Origin: Halothece sp. PCC 7418
GTDB taxonomy: Bacteria > Cyanobacteriota > Cyanobacteriia > Cyanobacteriales > Rubidibacteraceae
DNA length: 64,000 nt
NCBI RefSeq assembly: GCF_000317635.1
Contig: NC_019779.1
Location: 3,658,001-3,722,000, forward strand
Reading direction: 5' to 3'
In this document: piece after piece, positions 62,290 to 64,000 of the stretch
Position numbering within the stretch: position 1 is the first letter of the stretch
Layout of the letters: every line of letters starts with the position of its first letter
Notes under the pieces: generated by a model
Databases searched by the model: none
Told to the model about the DNA's origin: nothing
The model's input: only the letters and a program-made list of their open reading frames with translations
Translations under genes and position numbers: made by a program

Positions 62290-63639
62290 TCAGGCAGTTG
62301 CAACTAGGGCGTTGGCTTCTGCTTGAAAGCCTTGGGCTTTTAATTCCTGAGAGGCCAAGTTGGCATCTTTCACCCAATATTGTTGTCCAAAGCGAATCAG
62401 TTGCTGTTGGTTTCCCACTTTGATTCTGCCGATGACTGGAACTTTCGCTTCATTCTTTTTCGCGACAAATTGTTTTAAAGTTTGTTGTAATTTTTGTTGA
62501 TGAGCGCGATCGCGCGCTTGGTCGAAACTAAAATCAACCATTACCATTTTCACTTGTTCAATCGGTTCGGCATCATCAATAATCATCTGTAACCGATCAT
62601 CTTTTTCGTCAATTTTTCCCCAAACAATTAACCGTGCATCTTCTTCTAAATACGGACTTATCCGTTCATAGGAACTCGGAAAAATCACCCCTTCCATTTG
62701 TCCAGAGATATCTTCCATTTGCACAAATGCCATCGGTTCATTATTGCGCGTCATAATTTTCTTCACCTCTGTGAGTAAAATAATGGCACTAATCGGCTTT
62801 TTCTTGGGAATATGTTCTTGATCTCCTAGCATCACCGCCGACAGCATTGCACTCGCGGGTTTCGTTGTTTTTAAGGGATGATCGGACACATAAAAGCCTA
62901 ATAAATCTTTTTCATGTTTCAGTTTGTCAGTGGCACTAAAATCTTCCACAGGAGAAGCCGTAGGAACATCTTTATAGTCGGATCTATTATGATCCTCTTC
63001 TTGACTACTATTAAGAGCTTCAAAAAGATTCGTTTGTCCACTGGCTTTGTCTTTTGCTCGACTTTGCGCCCAACTGAGAACGGGTTCTAAATCATGCAAC
63101 AATTGATTCCGATTAGAATTAATTTTATCAAATGCTCCACAATAAATTAACGCTTCTAAAGCCCGACGGTTCACCGTATGTAAATCAATTCTGGCACAAA
63201 GATCGGCTAAAGATGTAAACGTTCCTCCCGCTTCTTCTCGGGCTGCTAAAATATTTTCAATTGCCCCTTGTCCTAAATTTCTCACCGCAGATAAACCAAA
63301 CAGAATCTTTTCATTATCGGGGGTAAAATCAATTTGAGAACGATTAATATCTGGCGGTTCCACATCAATATTCATCCGCCGACAAGTATCAATATATTTT
63401 TCAATCTTGTCTGTATTATTACTGCTGGCTGTGAGGAGTGCAGCCATATATTCAACAGGGTAATTTGCTTTTAAGTAAGCCGTTTGATAGGTCACATAAG
63501 CATAAGCAGTAGAGTGAGATTTATTGAAACAATTGGACGCAACACAACCGTTAGCTAAAACAAAATTATGATCGGTTTCGACACCAATATCATAAACATT
63601 TTGTCTTCCGAGGGATTGACGCTTGATAATTTTTACCAT
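62290..63639 (-). CDS. dnaE: DNA polymerase III alpha subunit, C-terminal half with C-intein
   Basis: C-terminal half of the replicative polymerase alpha subunit, encoded separately from the N-terminal half as in many cyanobacteria. 449 residues. Residues 1-36 (MVKIIKRQSLGRQNVYDIGV to CVASN) are the C-intein, which ends in Asn and is followed by Cys-Phe-Asn as the +1 extein residues, as in Npu and Ssp DnaE. The extein then reads KSHSTAYAYVTYQTAYLKANYPVEYMAALL, includes the helix-hairpin-helix region and an OB fold (ISAIILLTEVKKIMTRNNEPMAFVQMED), and ends with the tau-binding region. The product is joined to DnaE-N by protein trans-splicing. The N-half gene is elsewhere. Confidence 0.97.
   Translation of the reverse strand: MVKIIKRQSLGRQNVYDIGVETDHNFVLANGCVASNCFNKSHSTAYAYVTYQTAYLKANYPVEYMAALLTASSNNTDKIEKYIDTCRRMNIDVEPPDINRSQIDFTPDNEKILFGLSAVRNLGQGAIENILAAREEAGGTFTSLADLCARIDLHTVNRRALEALIYCGAFDKINSNRNQLLHDLEPVLSWAQSRAKDKASGQTNLFEALNSSQEEDHNRSDYKDVPTASPVEDFSATDKLKHEKDLLGFYVSDHPLKTTKPASAMLSAVMLGDQEHIPKKKPISAIILLTEVKKIMTRNNEPMAFVQMEDISGQMEGVIFPSSYERISPYLEEDARLIVWGKIDEKDDRLQMIIDDAEPIEQVKMVMVDFSFDQARDRAHQQKLQQTLKQFVAKKNEAKVPVIGRIKVGNQQQLIRFGQQYWVKDANLASQELKAQGFQAEANALVATA
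63532..63639 (-). other. split intein, C-terminal fragment (DnaE-c)
   Basis: 36 residues containing ETDHNFVLANG (block F) and terminal CVASN (block G), before the extein Cys. The penultimate residue is Ser, as in other DnaE inteins, rather than His. Confidence 0.95.
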
Positions 63640-63657
63640 CGTGTAAATCTTTTTTAA

Positions 63658-63972
63658 TTATGTTTTTTTATCGAGTGAGTATTCTTCAATCACTTTCAGG
63701 GAAATCATCTCAGCCACTTTTTGGGCTAACGATCGCGCGTTTCGTTTCTGACAAATTCCAAATAAACTTGTCCCTAAAGGAATTTCTTCTCCGTCTTGCA
63801 TCACCAATAAAATTTTTAGCATAGCAGCCCGTCCATCACCAGTTCTTGGTCGAAAGATTCTCACTTCTTGAAAATCACAAAACGGTTTTTCCCATTGTTT
63901 TTTGCGGAAGAGACTTGAGAGAACATAGCAGACTTTTTCTTGGGATCGATCAATGTGCAAAGAGGATTTCAT
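63658..63972 (-). CDS. small conserved-looking protein of unknown function upstream of dnaE-C
   Basis: 104 residues from ATG 63972 (a TTG 27 bases further upstream is an alternative start). The frame has an even composition with beta-strand-like segments: FCDFQEVRIFRPRTGDGRAAMLKILLVMQDGEEIPLGTSLFGI, then helical NARSLAQKVAEMISLKVIEEY. No membrane segment. It resembles the short, PH-like conserved proteins found in cyanobacterial genomes, but I cannot name a family. It ends 18 bases before the dnaE-C start, so the two are probably co-transcribed. Its 5' context runs off the window. Confidence 0.7.
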   Translation of the reverse strand: MKSSLHIDRSQEKVCYVLSSLFRKKQWEKPFCDFQEVRIFRPRTGDGRAAMLKILLVMQDGEEIPLGTSLFGICQKRNARSLAQKVAEMISLKVIEEYSLDKKT

Positions 63973-64000
63973 AGTTAGAGAAAAAATTGTTCCCCACAAA

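Overview
This is a chromosomal window from a cyanobacterium. HIP1 octamers (GCGATCGC, often extended to GCGATCGCGC) are scattered through genes and spacers on both strands. The gene set is also cyanobacterial: a split-intein DnaE C-terminal half, a DesA-type delta-12 desaturase, AMIN-domain amidase, CcsB/CcdA cytochrome c biogenesis, XisH/XisI, Uma2 proteins and a bacterial Trm1. Two cation/proton antiporters, a glycine-betaine (ProX) binding lipoprotein and a mechanosensitive channel fit a salt-adapted species of the Halothece/Dactylococcopsis/Aphanothece type. That placement is an inference; no rRNA gene is present to confirm it.

Layout. 0.1-3.1 kb: sugar transferase, gmd and fcl (GDP-fucose and exopolysaccharide). 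3.2-7.7 kb: antiporter, cell-wall amidase, murI. 7.7-12.97 kb: MscS-cNMP channel, a small ORF, desA, a frameshifted folate gene, and a SpoIIE phosphatase. 13.5-15.7 kb: ccdA-ccsB. 16.2-23 kb: proX, alpha/beta hydrolase, gatA, second antiporter, TerD-like protein, EI24 membrane protein and tRNA-Thr. 23.7-31.3 kb: a type I restriction-modification operon (hsdM, a DUF559 gene, hsdS, hsdR) set in repeat-rich DNA. 31.6-36.1 kb: plsX-fabH-fabD, divergent from a PBP4-type carboxypeptidase. 36.2-40 kb: ABC-F ATPase and a thioredoxin-DsbD fusion with a lipoprotein. 40.0-42.3 kb: a rearranged patch of xisH/xisI, a broken VapBC-like pair and Uma2 fragments. 42.4-45 kb: acnB. 45.1-55.6 kb: a minus-strand cluster encoding an FHA-CHAT exoprotein, its TpsB transporter and a Calx-beta/cadherin-like repeat protein. 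55.9-64 kb: TVP38 protein, ArsS-like radical SAM enzyme, Trm1, Uma2, a DUF3172-like protein, argS, dnaE-C and a small ORF.

The most interesting items are four. First, the secreted CHAT-protease two-partner system with its adhesin-like neighbour. Second, at least four dispersed repeat families, two of them with MITE-like ends. Some copies lie in frame inside hsdM, the DUF559 gene and the mscS gene. Third, a duplicated and decayed xisI-Uma2 module. Fourth, two genes (5-formyl-THF cyclo-ligase and a PIN toxin) that each appear to lack one A in an A-run, which raises the question of real decay versus sequence error. All calls come from reading motifs, with no database search.
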